A program made the position numbers and the translations under genes. Under the pieces are notes generated by a model that saw only the letters and a program-made list of their open reading frames with translations, did no database searches and was not told the DNA's origin. From JAFGFY01 sp964520425 (lineage in GTDB: Bacteria > Desulfobacterota > DSM-4660 > Desulfatiglandales > HGW-15): a stretch of 64,000 nucleotides of DNA. Positions 37,184 through 46,534 of this stretch are shown one piece after another. Within the stretch, counting starts at the first letter, position 1; each line of letters starts with the position of its first letter. The stretch spans positions 49,251-113,250 of the forward strand of contig CAZFMX010000002.1 in NCBI GenBank assembly GCA_964520425.1, read 5' to 3'.

Positions 37184-38221
37184 ATGTTTGAACTCATCAT
37201 TGCTGTAAGCTGTGCCCTCTTGATTTCAGCAGGGTGCTCTCTTTTTGAGGCGGTCCTTTATTCAACGCCCATGAGGCGCGTTGAAGCGATGGTCCATGAA
37301 AAAAAGACGAGCGGAAAAATCTTTAAAGAATTGCGACAAAATGTGGAGAGGCCGATTACCGCCATATTATCCCTGAATACCATTGCCAATACAGCCGGTG
37401 CTGCTGTCGCCGGATCCGCCGCTACCGCCGTATTTGGGCATCAATGGCTGGGGTACTTCTCTGCCTTTTTCACCCTGATGATTTTGATCTTCTCGGAAGT
37501 CATCCCCAAGACCGCAGGGGTCATCTATGCCAGGCCTCTAGTCTCCCTGGTCGCATACCCATTAAAAATTTTAGTTGGCTTGATGACGCCTTTCATATGG
37601 CTTTGCAGTCATATCACGGGACTCATTGCCCGAGGAAAAGCTGATGAGTCTGTATCGCCCAATGAACTTAGAATCATGGCCCAAATTAGCCTCCGGACGG
37701 GAGGAATAGAGCACTACCAGAAGAGAGTGATAGAAAATATCTTGTCCTTGGAGGAAAAAACGGTCGAGAATGTGATGACACCTAGGACCGTTATCTTTTC
37801 TCTTAGTGAGCATCTCCCTGTAGAAGTCGCGGCCAAAACGTCAAAAAAATGGGAACATAGCCGCTTTCCGGTTTATGACAAGGATACAGAAGATGTGGTG
37901 GGCATCGTTCTAACAAAGGAACTGTTCACAGCCTTCTCTCAAGGGGAAAAAGATAGGCCATTGACCTCGCTTATGAGACCGGCGCGTTTTGTGGTCGAAT
38001 CGGCCAAACTGAACGACGTTTTTGCGAAGTTTATGGATACCAGGCAGAAACTCTTCGTGGTCATCGATGAATATGGGGGTCTTTCAGGTCTGATCTCCCT
38101 GGAGGACATACTGGAAGAAATACTTGGGAGAGAAATCATTGATGAGTCAGACGAGGTCATTGATAAGCGTGAATTGGCGAGACGCCGCCGAAGCACTCTT
38201 ATTTCCAGATCTGTAACATAG
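37184..38221 (+). CDS. DUF21/CBS-domain membrane protein (CNNM/CorB-like)
   Basis: This 345-residue inner-membrane protein has an N-terminal DUF21 domain with about four hydrophobic segments (about 5-165, including the GAAVAGSAATAVFG stretch) and a pair of CBS domains (about 195-325). The C-terminal CorC/HlyC domain found in many relatives is absent, making it a short form. Relatives transport or sense Mg2+/Co2+. GGGGG precedes the ATG by about 12 bases. It is not obviously linked to mobA. Confidence 0.88.
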   Translation: MFELIIAVSCALLISAGCSLFEAVLYSTPMRRVEAMVHEKKTSGKIFKELRQNVERPITAILSLNTIANTAGAAVAGSAATAVFGHQWLGYFSAFFTLMILIFSEVIPKTAGVIYARPLVSLVAYPLKILVGLMTPFIWLCSHITGLIARGKADESVSPNELRIMAQISLRTGGIEHYQKRVIENILSLEEKTVENVMTPRTVIFSLSEHLPVEVAAKTSKKWEHSRFPVYDKDTEDVVGIVLTKELFTAFSQGEKDRPLTSLMRPARFVVESAKLNDVFAKFMDTRQKLFVVIDEYGGLSGLISLEDILEEILGREIIDESDEVIDKRELARRRRSTLISRSVT

Positions 38222-38263
38222 TTGCCAAGCCTTTTCTGTCCAGGGTCCTTTTTAGAAAGGAAT

Positions 38264-38456
38264 AAAGGTTATGGTGTCTTTTCTCCGATTCCGAGTCTCA
38301 CGGCCTGGTTATTTCAGGACGTTAGAGCCGGGGTGAACCCTCCCCCCTCCGCTGTTCCCCTCGCTTTCACTCGGGGCCAGGGGGTCCCCCATTCTCTAAC
38401 ATCCTGAAATAACGAAGGCCTCCCAACAGTCACTACGAAAAGACACCATGACCTTT
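38264..38456. repeat. Palindromic repeat family A, copy 1 (193 bp)
   Basis: The 20-base ends at 38264-38283 and 38437-38456 are inverted repeats with one mismatch (AAAGGT..GTGTCTTTTC). Inside are the family boxes CACGGCCTGGT and GTTGGGAGGCC and an inner inverted pair (ATTTCAGGACGTTAGAG against CTCTAACATCCTGAAAT). The centre is C/G-rich. It fills most of the gap before the nucleotidyltransferase-like gene. Confidence 0.85.
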
Positions 38457-38588
38457 GCCGGATTTAAAAAGATCTTGTAGCTAGCGTGCTCTTTAAACGG
38501 AAGAACTGATGTTACAGGATTTGAGGCCTGCTGATTGAGATTTCATGGCGTAAGTCTCTCCTGCAGAGTCTTGAAAGCATACAGAGGA

Positions 38589-39494
38589 ATGGAACAAGAA
38601 ATCATAGCTCTTATTCATGATAAAGGCCCTCTCACTGGTTCAGAGATAATGGAGTCTGTTGGCGGTGACGGCTTAATACTCTGGCGAACCTGCAGGCTCT
38701 CCAAGGACTTGGTGATTCGAATCGTTGGGACGAGGTATATGAGATTGGACCGCCGGATCAAGGGTTTTGCCCGTCTTTCCCCTTCCATCTTAAGAGAATT
38801 CCTTACGTATTCGGTGATTGGTCTTGCCAACCAAGGCGACTCGCTGGATCAAAAAGCCCAAAGTGTCGCATCACACATTGAGACGATCAGCAAGGCAAAA
38901 TCAGAGCTTGCCTACAGCATTGTCTCCACCCTGGTCGACAAACTGGGATCTGAAATCCCGATTCAGGAACAAGTCTGTTTCATCATCGGAGGGGATATCG
39001 TCTATAACATGGCCCACGACGTCCCCCGTCCCGAGCGTAGCACCGGAAAACTGGTCAATGGTTCGGATATGGATCTGATTGTGGTGGTGGGGGACGACTT
39101 CCCGAAGGAATTAGTTGAAAGGATAGACGAAGCCATCTACAAAGAGAAACACAGGCTCTTGATCACTCCCCACTTGAGGGAGGAGATCGATTATATCGTA
39201 AAAGACCTGAACCGCATTAGAGAGCAAATCAAGTTTGACACCTTCAAACATATGGTCGCCTGTAAACTCCTTCATGAAGGGGCGTTTCTCTACGGCAGTG
39301 GGCAGGTCTTTCACAGGATCAGAGTCATACTGAAAGAGCATGGGGTCATACAAAAGCTGAATGCCCTGGAGGAAAAGGCCAAAGACTTCCGAAGACATTC
39401 AGAAAGCTTTCTCCTGCACGAGACCGGTCCGAAGATTCAGGGAGAGAGTCAATACCTCTTTTATCCCACCGAGGAGTCTGAAGAATTTGAATGA
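38589..39494 (+). CDS. Nucleotidyltransferase-like protein, unknown function
   Basis: About 301 residues, not assigned to a named family by eye. An N-terminal winged-helix-like region (about 1-70, with GPLTGSEIMESV) is followed by a helical part and then GGDIVYNMAH and NGSDMDLIVVV near residues 145-180, which resemble the GS..DxD metal-binding core of polymerase-beta-type nucleotidyltransferases. A long helical C-terminal part follows (FDTFKHMVACKLLHEG). The start is uncertain: the ATG at 38589 has AGAGGA very close, and upstream TTG codons at 38535 and 38571 remain possible. Neighbours give no clue. Confidence 0.6.
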   Translation: MEQEIIALIHDKGPLTGSEIMESVGGDGLILWRTCRLSKDLVIRIVGTRYMRLDRRIKGFARLSPSILREFLTYSVIGLANQGDSLDQKAQSVASHIETISKAKSELAYSIVSTLVDKLGSEIPIQEQVCFIIGGDIVYNMAHDVPRPERSTGKLVNGSDMDLIVVVGDDFPKELVERIDEAIYKEKHRLLITPHLREEIDYIVKDLNRIREQIKFDTFKHMVACKLLHEGAFLYGSGQVFHRIRVILKEHGVIQKLNALEEKAKDFRRHSESFLLHETGPKIQGESQYLFYPTEESEEFE

Positions 39495-39614
39495 GGGCTG
39501 AAAACGGAGGGAGACAGTCTGAAAGGACTTCGCAAGCCCCCTTTGCTTGCATGAAACCAGTGGCAATAGGGATGTTTAGAGGGGCTAATGAGCTAGGAAC
39601 GTTCTGGCTGTCTC

Positions 39615-40988
39615 TCACCGTTTGACAAGCCGGCTCTGAATCCCCTTTGACGCCAGTTCAATATGCTCTTTTTCAGCGTCCTCCTTATAATAAAAAGCTC
39701 CGCTAAAAAGAAGAGATTCACCGTTATCTCCTTCAATTACATAGGGACAGTACCCCAACTCTACAAGGGATAGGTTCTTTTCTGTGAGTTCTTCATCCGA
39801 ACTGAAAAGGCCTATGAGGTTAGCATAAAGGACATACCTGGATCTCCCCTCAGTTATCTGATTTTTCTCGATAAATGCGTTTACTTCGTCTTTTGTCTGG
39901 AAATACCCGGCCAAGACCCTGTACCATACACCCTTCTCCCCAAGATCGACTCTCACCCAATATGGAGACAATCCCTTCTTTTTAAAAATGGAAATGGCTT
40001 CCTGAATGCGATCTATGTTTTTATAGGAGCCCAAATAGATGGAATAAGGATATGATTTTCTTTCATCCCTCTGAAACATCTCGGTCTTTGCCGCCTCGTC
40101 ACTATGAGTCGACCTGGAATGTTGAGGATTTGCAGGAGAAACCTCCTGTTTTGCGGTGACAATGGTTTCTTTGGGTGTCTCAGAAACAGGGTTATCGGGC
40201 TTTTTGGGGGTCGACCCTTCAATCATCCCCTTTTCCGGTCCGATTGGCGGTGGTTCAGGAGTTTTGTTCTCATTATCCAGTTTTACGGTCTCAACTGCCG
40301 CTGCCGAGGTCGTTGGGATGGTGACATCCTGCTTCACAGGGGCAGGATTCTCAATCATTTCGTTTTTCGCCAACGCGATCGCCTGATCGTCATCAAATAG
40401 GTATAATGGCGCTAAACGAGTTCCCAAAAAGGTCAAAAGAACGCCCATAACAAAAGGCAATCCAATATTTAAGGTCGTCAAACTAAAAATGGACCTTCTT
40501 TGAGGATGGCTACTCACCTCTTGGGGGAGAACAAAACCTTCAGAAACAGCAGGGCTTTCTCTTTTCACAACATGGCTTTGGGAAATCCTTTTATCCCTGT
40601 TTCTCTGAATGGCAGGTACTGACCTTTTTACAGAGACACTCTTTTGAGGTTTCTCTTGTACATGGGCTTTGATCCTGGAACTCTTTATAGTGGTGTTCCC
40701 GGACACAGCAGGCTTCCTGACTTGAGTCTTCCTTTTTTTTGTCCTGGCCTCTATTTCGGAATTAAAAGGCCGCATCTGCCTCCCTCGATGATTTATTGGT
40801 ATCCGCTTTTGAGCGTTTTTCATCGGTCTGACGGCTGCGCTACTCTCGCTTGTTGCTGATTTAGGGCGTGTTTTCTCTTTGACGCGCCTAATCTTGGATT
40901 CCTTTGATTCTTCAAACAGGCTTGCCAGCAGTTCTATCGTATTAGGAGACCCCTTGCTCTCTTCATGGGCATTATCAATGTTGTTCAT
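39615..40988 (-). CDS. Transmembrane SPOR-domain protein, smaller paralogue
   Basis: About 457 residues with FtsN-like topology: a basic cytoplasmic region (about 1-175), a single membrane helix (about 180-200, IGLPFVMGVLLTFLGTRLAP), a proline-rich linker and two C-terminal SPOR repeats (about 310-457; YSIYLGSYKN, WYRVLAGYF, YANLIGLFSS). SPOR domains bind denuded glycan strands in septal peptidoglycan. ATG 40988 has AGAAGGA seven bases upstream and lies 26 bases after the Arg-rich small gene, so it is preferred to the TTG at 41078. The N-terminal motif LLxSLFxxxKxSxI..RPKS is shared with the large paralogue upstream. Confidence 0.85.
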   Translation of the reverse strand: MNNIDNAHEESKGSPNTIELLASLFEESKESKIRRVKEKTRPKSATSESSAAVRPMKNAQKRIPINHRGRQMRPFNSEIEARTKKRKTQVRKPAVSGNTTIKSSRIKAHVQEKPQKSVSVKRSVPAIQRNRDKRISQSHVVKRESPAVSEGFVLPQEVSSHPQRRSIFSLTTLNIGLPFVMGVLLTFLGTRLAPLYLFDDDQAIALAKNEMIENPAPVKQDVTIPTTSAAAVETVKLDNENKTPEPPPIGPEKGMIEGSTPKKPDNPVSETPKETIVTAKQEVSPANPQHSRSTHSDEAAKTEMFQRDERKSYPYSIYLGSYKNIDRIQEAISIFKKKGLSPYWVRVDLGEKGVWYRVLAGYFQTKDEVNAFIEKNQITEGRSRYVLYANLIGLFSSDEELTEKNLSLVELGYCPYVIEGDNGESLLFSGAFYYKEDAEKEHIELASKGIQSRLVKR

Positions 40989-41013
40989 TCGGTTATCCTT
41001 CTTTTCAAGAATG

Positions 41014-41292
41014 TCATAAACAAAGACCCGATTGCTGCTGTTTCTCATCGAATTGCCTGTGGGTGATCCTTCGTTCAAAGCGGTGGCCGCTCCTCAGATC
41101 AGAAAAATTTCTGTTATATAACGCTTTTCTCCGATCCTTGCCATTTCTCCGGTCCCGGCTTAACCCATAGTCTTTTCCAAGCCTTCTCTCTGGAATATGA
41201 TTTGAATAGGCAAAACGCCTGCGATCTTGTCCTGAACGTCTGCCGCCATTATCCGTGTGAAATGATCTTAACATTCCGATATTTTTATACAT
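41014..41292 (-). CDS. Small Arg/Asp-rich protein (RRSGQDRR type)
   Basis: About 92 residues rich in Arg and Asp, with repeated GRRSGQDRR, IPERRLGKD and DRRNGKDRR segments. Short proteins with such repeats are common in deltaproteobacteria, often near PilZ genes; none has an established function. AGAGG lies nine bases before the ATG at 41292 (another ATG is at 41298). It ends 26 bases before the smaller SPOR gene and probably shares its transcript. The motif repeats argue that it is a real gene. Confidence 0.65.
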   Translation of the reverse strand: MYKNIGMLRSFHTDNGGRRSGQDRRRFAYSNHIPERRLGKDYGLSRDRRNGKDRRKALYNRNFSDLRSGHRFERRITHRQFDEKQQQSGLCL

Positions 41293-41298
41293 AACCAT

Positions 41299-41831
41299 AT
41301 ACCTCTTTCCGTATACTACTGACGGGCATCGTCGATAAGATGCCTATTGTATCACTCCCCAAGAACTCATTTTTTTGTTGTTATAGATATCTTCCTTATA
41401 AATCTGGAGCCACGATCTTCTTTCACCCATGAAAACACTTCGCAGCTTTCTCAGTGATATCTTGACCTTCTTCCTTTCTCCGGAACAGTCCGGGAATGAA
41501 TTCCGACATTCTGTTTCCGACATTCTTCCTCTTTTAGGATCCGCTATGATCTTCATGGCTTTCATCTTATTGATCTTTGTCACAAAGTAAAATGTTGCTG
41601 CCCTTCTGACTCATCTACCAGCAAGCAGTGTGCCAAGAAGGGCGGATGAGAGATAAATCGATTTATAGATATAATTTCAACCAGTTATACAACAAGCAGA
41701 AATGCGTGACAGGACTGTAAAGAAAAAGCTTCCCTTAGAAAGGAAATGAAATTTCATATACTGGTAAGAATTTACTCAGATTTCGGGGTAGAAAAACGAA
41801 AAGAGGAGGCAGGAGAACCAAAACGGTTCTC
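41299..41831. other. Gap between the two SPOR-protein transcription units
   Basis: A 79-codon GTG-started frame at 41344-41583 (minus) lacks a ribosome binding site and family resemblance and is not called. No terminator or repeat was recognised. The promoter for the Arg-rich gene and smaller SPOR gene should be here. Confidence 0.35.
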
Positions 41832-44800
41832 TTATCTTTCAACGAGTTGGCTCTTGATTCCCTTTGTATTCAAATCAAGCTGCGCTTTCTCTGCATCGGC
41901 CTTTTGATAAAACGCCCCCGTGAAGAGGTGAGATTTGCCATCAGATGCCTCAATGACATATGGACTGAATTCCAGATTCAAAAGAGAAAGGCGCATCCGG
42001 TCAAGTTCCTCTTCCGAACTGTAGGTTCCTATGAGATTGGCATAGGTTGTGCGCCTGGACTCTCCATCCGCTATTTGATAGTTATTGATGAATGTCTCGG
42101 CCTGGTCCTTGGTTTGGAAACAGCCGATATAGACCCTGTACCATATCCCTTTCTCTCCAAGGTCGGTCTTCACCCAGTAAGAAGCCCCCTTTGTTTTCAA
42201 TTCGGAAGCCGCTTTCCGGGCACGATCAAGGTTTTTGTAGGAGCCGACATAGACAGAATATGGATAGGAGAATTCAGGGGCAGCCTCAGGTATAACCCCT
42301 TGTTTCTTATGGGTTTTCACTTGAGGCGCAACATTCTTGACCGAACCCGAACCTACCAATGCACCCGGTTCTATCTTCCGGACTTCGGCATCTACAAGCT
42401 GCCGCTCTTTGACGTATTCCTCTGCCTCGCTCCTGGTTTCGAATTGTCCTGTAAAGACCCTGTACCATATTCCCTTGTCTCCCAGATCCACTTCTTGCCA
42501 ATAGAGAGATGACAGGCCGTTCTCGTTATATTTGGAAATGGCCTTTTCTGTACTTTTAAGGGTGCTATAAGAGCCAAGGTATACCGAAAAGGGATGAGAT
42601 ATCGATGTCTTTATCTGATTTGACTCAGCTTTTACAGAAGCGTCACCGGGCGGAGGGGGGGTTGCGGGTTCAGGGGGTTGGGGCTGGACTTCTAGGTCAG
42701 TAGTGATAAGGGTTCTCTTCGGTGTCGTGGAGGTCGTGTTCTGATCTAGAGGAGAAGATCCCTCAACACTCTCTTTCATCGCCAGGATGGTTGGAGGTTC
42801 AGAGGTCGAAGGTTTTACCTCCGGGATAACGGCCTTAACGGTCTCCTTCTGAGTCTCAGGACCTGCATTTCGCTTCCTGGGAACATGAGCACGAACGATT
42901 TCCTTCTCTACTGAAGCAGGAGTGGAAGGTTGAATTCCTTGTCTTGTAACTGGGGACTTCTCTCTCAAAGTCTTAGGGGTAACTCCCTGCTTCTTGGGAG
43001 AAGAGACCTCAACAGACTTGTCACTCATCAGCTTCTGCGCTTGCTCATGCTTGAAGAAATCAAGGGGTGAATATCGGATACCCAAAATGATTGCCAGAAT
43101 TCCAAATAGGATAAGGGGCAGCCCAATTCTTATGACCTTTGAGCGGTGTCCGGATCTCCTTATAAGCTGGAGATCCTCCTCAGTAAGTGCAACACCTTCC
43201 TCCAGGTCCGCGGGTTCCTCTTTCTCAGGTTTTACGGATTCAGAAACCCTCTCAAATTCATCCTCTCCCTCTGGCACGGATCCTTCTTCAGCTTCTGGTT
43301 TATGATGATGCTCCTCCTCATCCGTGCTGACTTTAGAATCCTCGGAGGACATTAAACTGGGCATGAGTATTTCTTTTAATCGAGGCTCTTCCTTTGCCGG
43401 CTCTGATGAGTCCGAAAGAGGCTCTATCTCCATGCCAACCGCCTCAGAAGTCCTTTCTATATCTTCCTTCTTGTCTTCAAGTATCGGCCTCTCCTTGTCT
43501 TCTAGTATATGATGGACTTCAAACACATTTGCCTCGATCCCGGAAGTCTTGGAGAGTATCGGTGTAAATGCGGCAGGTTTCTCTTGGGATAGGGTCTTCT
43601 CCTTCGTCATCTCGGCATTCGCAGAATCTGAAGGCTGCTCCTCTACAAAATCGATGGATTGAGGAGCTTCCTCAACATCTTCTTTCCTGTCTTCTGGTAT
43701 TGACTCCTCTTCATATTCAAATGTGGATTCAGGATATATTTCTTGCTTGCTTGCTTCAGGCAAGGAGTCCTCTATGATTATTGCACTGGGGGCTGCAGGT
43801 TTCTCTTGAAATAGAGGGCCTTCTTCTGCTGCTCCATCAATCCCTTCAATATCTGCAGAAACCTCTTCCTTTAGATCGTCGCTGTCAAGGGCTATTCCAA
43901 CATCGACCTCTTCTTCCTCAGATGCCGAGCTTTCCCCAGCGGATGCTTTTTCGTCTCCTTGTTTTTCACTCCCTTCAAGCGCGGAAATCATCGTACTGAG
44001 AGCGGATTTCTCCAAAAGCTCCGTGATCTCCCCATCCGCCCCGGTGATGCTCTCAATATCTGAGGAAGTCTCTTCCCTGGAATCATCACTATCAAAAAAA
44101 ATCTCAATACCGGTATCCTCTTCCTCAGGTACCGGACTCTCCTCAGCCGATGCTTTCTTGTCTCCTTTCTTCCCACTCACTTCGAGTTCAGAAATCATGG
44201 AATCAAGTGTGGTTTTTTGCAGAACCTCCGTGATATCCTCATCCGCCCCGGTAATGCTCTCGATATCTGAGGAAGTCTCTTCCCTGGAATCATCACTATC
44301 AAAAAATATCTCAACACCGGCATCCTCTTCCTCAGGTACCGGACTCTCCTCAGCCGATGCTTTACCGTCTCCTTTCTTCCCACTCATTTCGAGTTCAGAA
44401 ATCATGGAATCAAGTGTGGTTTTTTGTAGAACCTCCGTGATATCCTCATCCGCCCCGGTAATGCTCTCGATATCTGAGGAAGTCTCTTCCCTGGAATCAT
44501 CACTATCAAAAAATATCTCAACACCGGCATCCTCTTCCTCAGGTACCGGACTCTCCTCAGCCGATGCTTTACCGTCTCCTTTCTTCCCACTCATTTCGAG
44601 CTCGGAAATCATGGAATCAAGTGTGGTTTTTCCCATGATCTCTGTGATTTCCTCGTCTGTTCCGGGAATTACCTCAATGTCCGCAGGAGGCCTGCTCCGG
44701 TCATCCTCCTTAGAAGTTTTCTCGCCACCATCTTTTTTTATCTTGAGTCGATACCTTTCCTCAGGTGACAGTTCGTGATAGCGGGTATTTCTGCTCCCTT

Positions 44801-45332
44801 TGATTCCTGCAGCCATGGAGATCATGGAATTAAGAACAGACTGATTCAGGGATTCGGTCCTCTCATCACCCGATCCGGTGATTGTCTTGGAAGGGGGGGG
44901 CTCATTCTTTGGGCCACCAGGTCTAACAATCCTCTTACCGCCACTCTCACTGGGTTTGAAACCCGGTTTGGACCCAGCCGCTGATTTACGGCGTAACTTC
45001 TGACGTCTTTGTTCAATCCTGGAGTCCTTTTGAGCTACTGAACCGGGCAGGGGTCTTTTCGGGGGAAGGGTTTTGCTCTGGGTTGCTCCGGTACTCTTTA
45101 CTGATGGCGAAGGACGCCTCAGTTTCTGGGAAGTAGTCTGGGAAGTTGCCTTACCCTGATCTCTTCTCTCTCTCGATACGACCCTCTTCTTCACCACCGA
45201 CTTGGGGCGGATTCTCCGGCGGACTACCTTAATTTCGGAGCTCTTTGTATCCTTGAAAAGGCTTTCCAACAACGACGCAGTGTCGTCGCCAGGATCGTAT
45301 CTTCCCTCAGAGTCATCCTTCTTATCGTTCAT
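41832..45332 (-). CDS. Giant transmembrane SPOR-domain protein with acidic tandem repeats
   Basis: About 1166 residues. Order: a very basic region (about 20-130, with KVVRRRIRPKS); an acidic region with near-identical 69-residue repeats (about 230-450) and further degenerate Glu-rich sequence to 720; one membrane helix (about 730-754, IGLPLILFGILAIILGIRYSP); a Pro/Thr/Lys linker; and three SPOR repeats (about 911-985, 1020-1095, 1095-1166; FSVYLGSYS, YSVYVGSYKN, WYRVYIGCF). The cytoplasmic part is far larger than in FtsN. ATG 45332 follows AGAGAAG; the TTG at 45353 is less likely. The 45416 PilZ-like gene is immediately upstream. Confidence 0.85.
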   Translation of the reverse strand: MNDKKDDSEGRYDPGDDTASLLESLFKDTKSSEIKVVRRRIRPKSVVKKRVVSRERRDQGKATSQTTSQKLRRPSPSVKSTGATQSKTLPPKRPLPGSVAQKDSRIEQRRQKLRRKSAAGSKPGFKPSESGGKRIVRPGGPKNEPPPSKTITGSGDERTESLNQSVLNSMISMAAGIKGSRNTRYHELSPEERYRLKIKKDGGEKTSKEDDRSRPPADIEVIPGTDEEITEIMGKTTLDSMISELEMSGKKGDGKASAEESPVPEEEDAGVEIFFDSDDSREETSSDIESITGADEDITEVLQKTTLDSMISELEMSGKKGDGKASAEESPVPEEEDAGVEIFFDSDDSREETSSDIESITGADEDITEVLQKTTLDSMISELEVSGKKGDKKASAEESPVPEEEDTGIEIFFDSDDSREETSSDIESITGADGEITELLEKSALSTMISALEGSEKQGDEKASAGESSASEEEEVDVGIALDSDDLKEEVSADIEGIDGAAEEGPLFQEKPAAPSAIIIEDSLPEASKQEIYPESTFEYEEESIPEDRKEDVEEAPQSIDFVEEQPSDSANAEMTKEKTLSQEKPAAFTPILSKTSGIEANVFEVHHILEDKERPILEDKKEDIERTSEAVGMEIEPLSDSSEPAKEEPRLKEILMPSLMSSEDSKVSTDEEEHHHKPEAEEGSVPEGEDEFERVSESVKPEKEEPADLEEGVALTEEDLQLIRRSGHRSKVIRIGLPLILFGILAIILGIRYSPLDFFKHEQAQKLMSDKSVEVSSPKKQGVTPKTLREKSPVTRQGIQPSTPASVEKEIVRAHVPRKRNAGPETQKETVKAVIPEVKPSTSEPPTILAMKESVEGSSPLDQNTTSTTPKRTLITTDLEVQPQPPEPATPPPPGDASVKAESNQIKTSISHPFSVYLGSYSTLKSTEKAISKYNENGLSSLYWQEVDLGDKGIWYRVFTGQFETRSEAEEYVKERQLVDAEVRKIEPGALVGSGSVKNVAPQVKTHKKQGVIPEAAPEFSYPYSVYVGSYKNLDRARKAASELKTKGASYWVKTDLGEKGIWYRVYIGCFQTKDQAETFINNYQIADGESRRTTYANLIGTYSSEEELDRMRLSLLNLEFSPYVIEASDGKSHLFTGAFYQKADAEKAQLDLNTKGIKSQLVER
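43980..44650 (-). repeat. Coding tandem repeat, 207-bp period
   Basis: About three near-identical units of 207 bp (69 codons) plus a degenerate one encode the acidic segment TTLDSMISELEMSGKKGD .. DITEVLQK. The period is exact: the same out-of-frame sequence recurs at 44590, 44383 and 44176. Units differ by few bases, indicating recent duplication. Confidence 0.9.
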
Positions 45333-45415
45333 TTGCTTCTCTGTAGTTGGCAAGGAAGTGACTGCACTCTACTTTAAAAACGCAACGAGCGCTAATCCCG
45401 GTTCTTAGGAGGTAC

Positions 45416-46111
45416 TCAGACTGCCTTGAAATCCTTGAGGGGTTCATCAAACTCAATACCGACCACATGAATATCTTCACCATCCATGCTGCGTTTGGTT
45501 TTATGTCTCGCAGTCCCCTTTACCTTGACGATAGTGTAGGCACCGTAAAGCGTGATATCTCTAAGCTTGTCTCCCACTTCTATCATATCAAGAATGTCCA
45601 TATATTTATCCCGCACCAAAATTCCAAGCCCATATGCCGTGCAATCAAAAATCTCCAGTTCATAGGTCCTGTCTTTTCGGGATTCGTCTTTTACTTTCAC
45701 GACGACACTAACGAAATCCGGTATTTCATCACCTCTTCGGTCTCGTCTTCGTTTTTCTCTGATGTCTATGGATTCCGGAAAACTGGCGACAAAGCCTTCG
45801 TCCGTTTCTTCACCAGGAACACTCAGACATCGCGTGTTAAAGCGGCAAGAGGTCTCTCTTAGTGAAAATAGGGCCATCATACGTGAGCCTGACTGACAAA
45901 GGGCATTTCCTTCCTCGGGGCTCAGCCTTTCAAAAACTAGGGTGGATTCTCCTTCAGTGCCTGAAGATGTGTCTCCGTAATTGACCTCCGCAATCCTTGA
46001 AACAAATGGTTGCTCATGCCCTTCAATCTTAATGGTGATTTCTGTTTTACGGGCGATTAGGTATTCAATGGTCCCTATGATCTTTTGTCTGGCGTCTGAG
46101 GATTGAGACAT
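45416..46111 (-). CDS. PilZ-domain-like protein (putative c-di-GMP receptor)
   Basis: About 231 residues with the two-domain plan of YcgR-type proteins: an N-terminal beta domain (about 1-110) and a C-terminal PilZ-like domain (about 115-231). The c-di-GMP motifs are recognisable as KRRRDRR near 122 (RxxxR) and DCTAYGLGI near 157 (D/NxSxxG, with Thr for Ser), so binding is plausible but not certain. The ATG at 46111 is preferred to a GTG two codons earlier; neither has a clear ribosome binding site. It precedes the giant SPOR gene by about 80 bases. Confidence 0.7.
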   Translation of the reverse strand: MSQSSDARQKIIGTIEYLIARKTEITIKIEGHEQPFVSRIAEVNYGDTSSGTEGESTLVFERLSPEEGNALCQSGSRMMALFSLRETSCRFNTRCLSVPGEETDEGFVASFPESIDIREKRRRDRRGDEIPDFVSVVVKVKDESRKDRTYELEIFDCTAYGLGILVRDKYMDILDMIEVGDKLRDITLYGAYTIVKVKGTARHKTKRSMDGEDIHVVGIEFDEPLKDFKAV

Positions 46112-46117
46112 GAACAC

Positions 46118-46534
46118 TTATGTAGGGGGAACCGACAGTATCTTACAATCCCGTACCTCTTCACGAAGAATGAAGTACTGTTTTTTCTCCCCCTCCATCT
46201 CCTTCTTCCTTAATAGTTCAATACTAAAGACATTTCAACGAATTGCTGGTAATAACTAAAAGGCCTGAAAAGACTCAAACAAAGCCACTCCTCAACACCA
46301 GGCCAGACTTCTGTGTGAGGGCTCAAAACTTACGCAATCAAAAATCCTCGTCTATTACTATCCCTTTATCACGCTAAATTAAGAAAAGCTTGAAGAACAA
46401 AGACTATCATATCGGTGCATTTCACCAACTCATCATATTCCGAATACCAATATATGATAATACAATAACTAGGAATATTCGTCAAGAATGTTCAGTGGTT
46501 ATTTGTATTTCAGAGGGATTCCCGAGGCGTCTCT
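46118..46534. other. Intergenic stretch between pabBC and the PilZ-like gene
   Basis: No gene, repeat or terminator was recognised in these 417 bases. It is AT-rich toward 46400-46500 and should contain the promoter of the PilZ/SPOR unit on the minus strand. Confidence 0.4.

Noticed and set aside
41344..41583. 79-codon minus-strand frame between the two SPOR genes
   Set aside because: It starts at a GTG with no ribosome binding site, has no repeats or family motifs and low-complexity Lys-rich composition.
44023..44778. 251-codon plus-strand frame rich in Ser
   Set aside because: It is the antisense shadow of the acidic tandem repeats of the giant SPOR gene; its apparent repeats follow from that.
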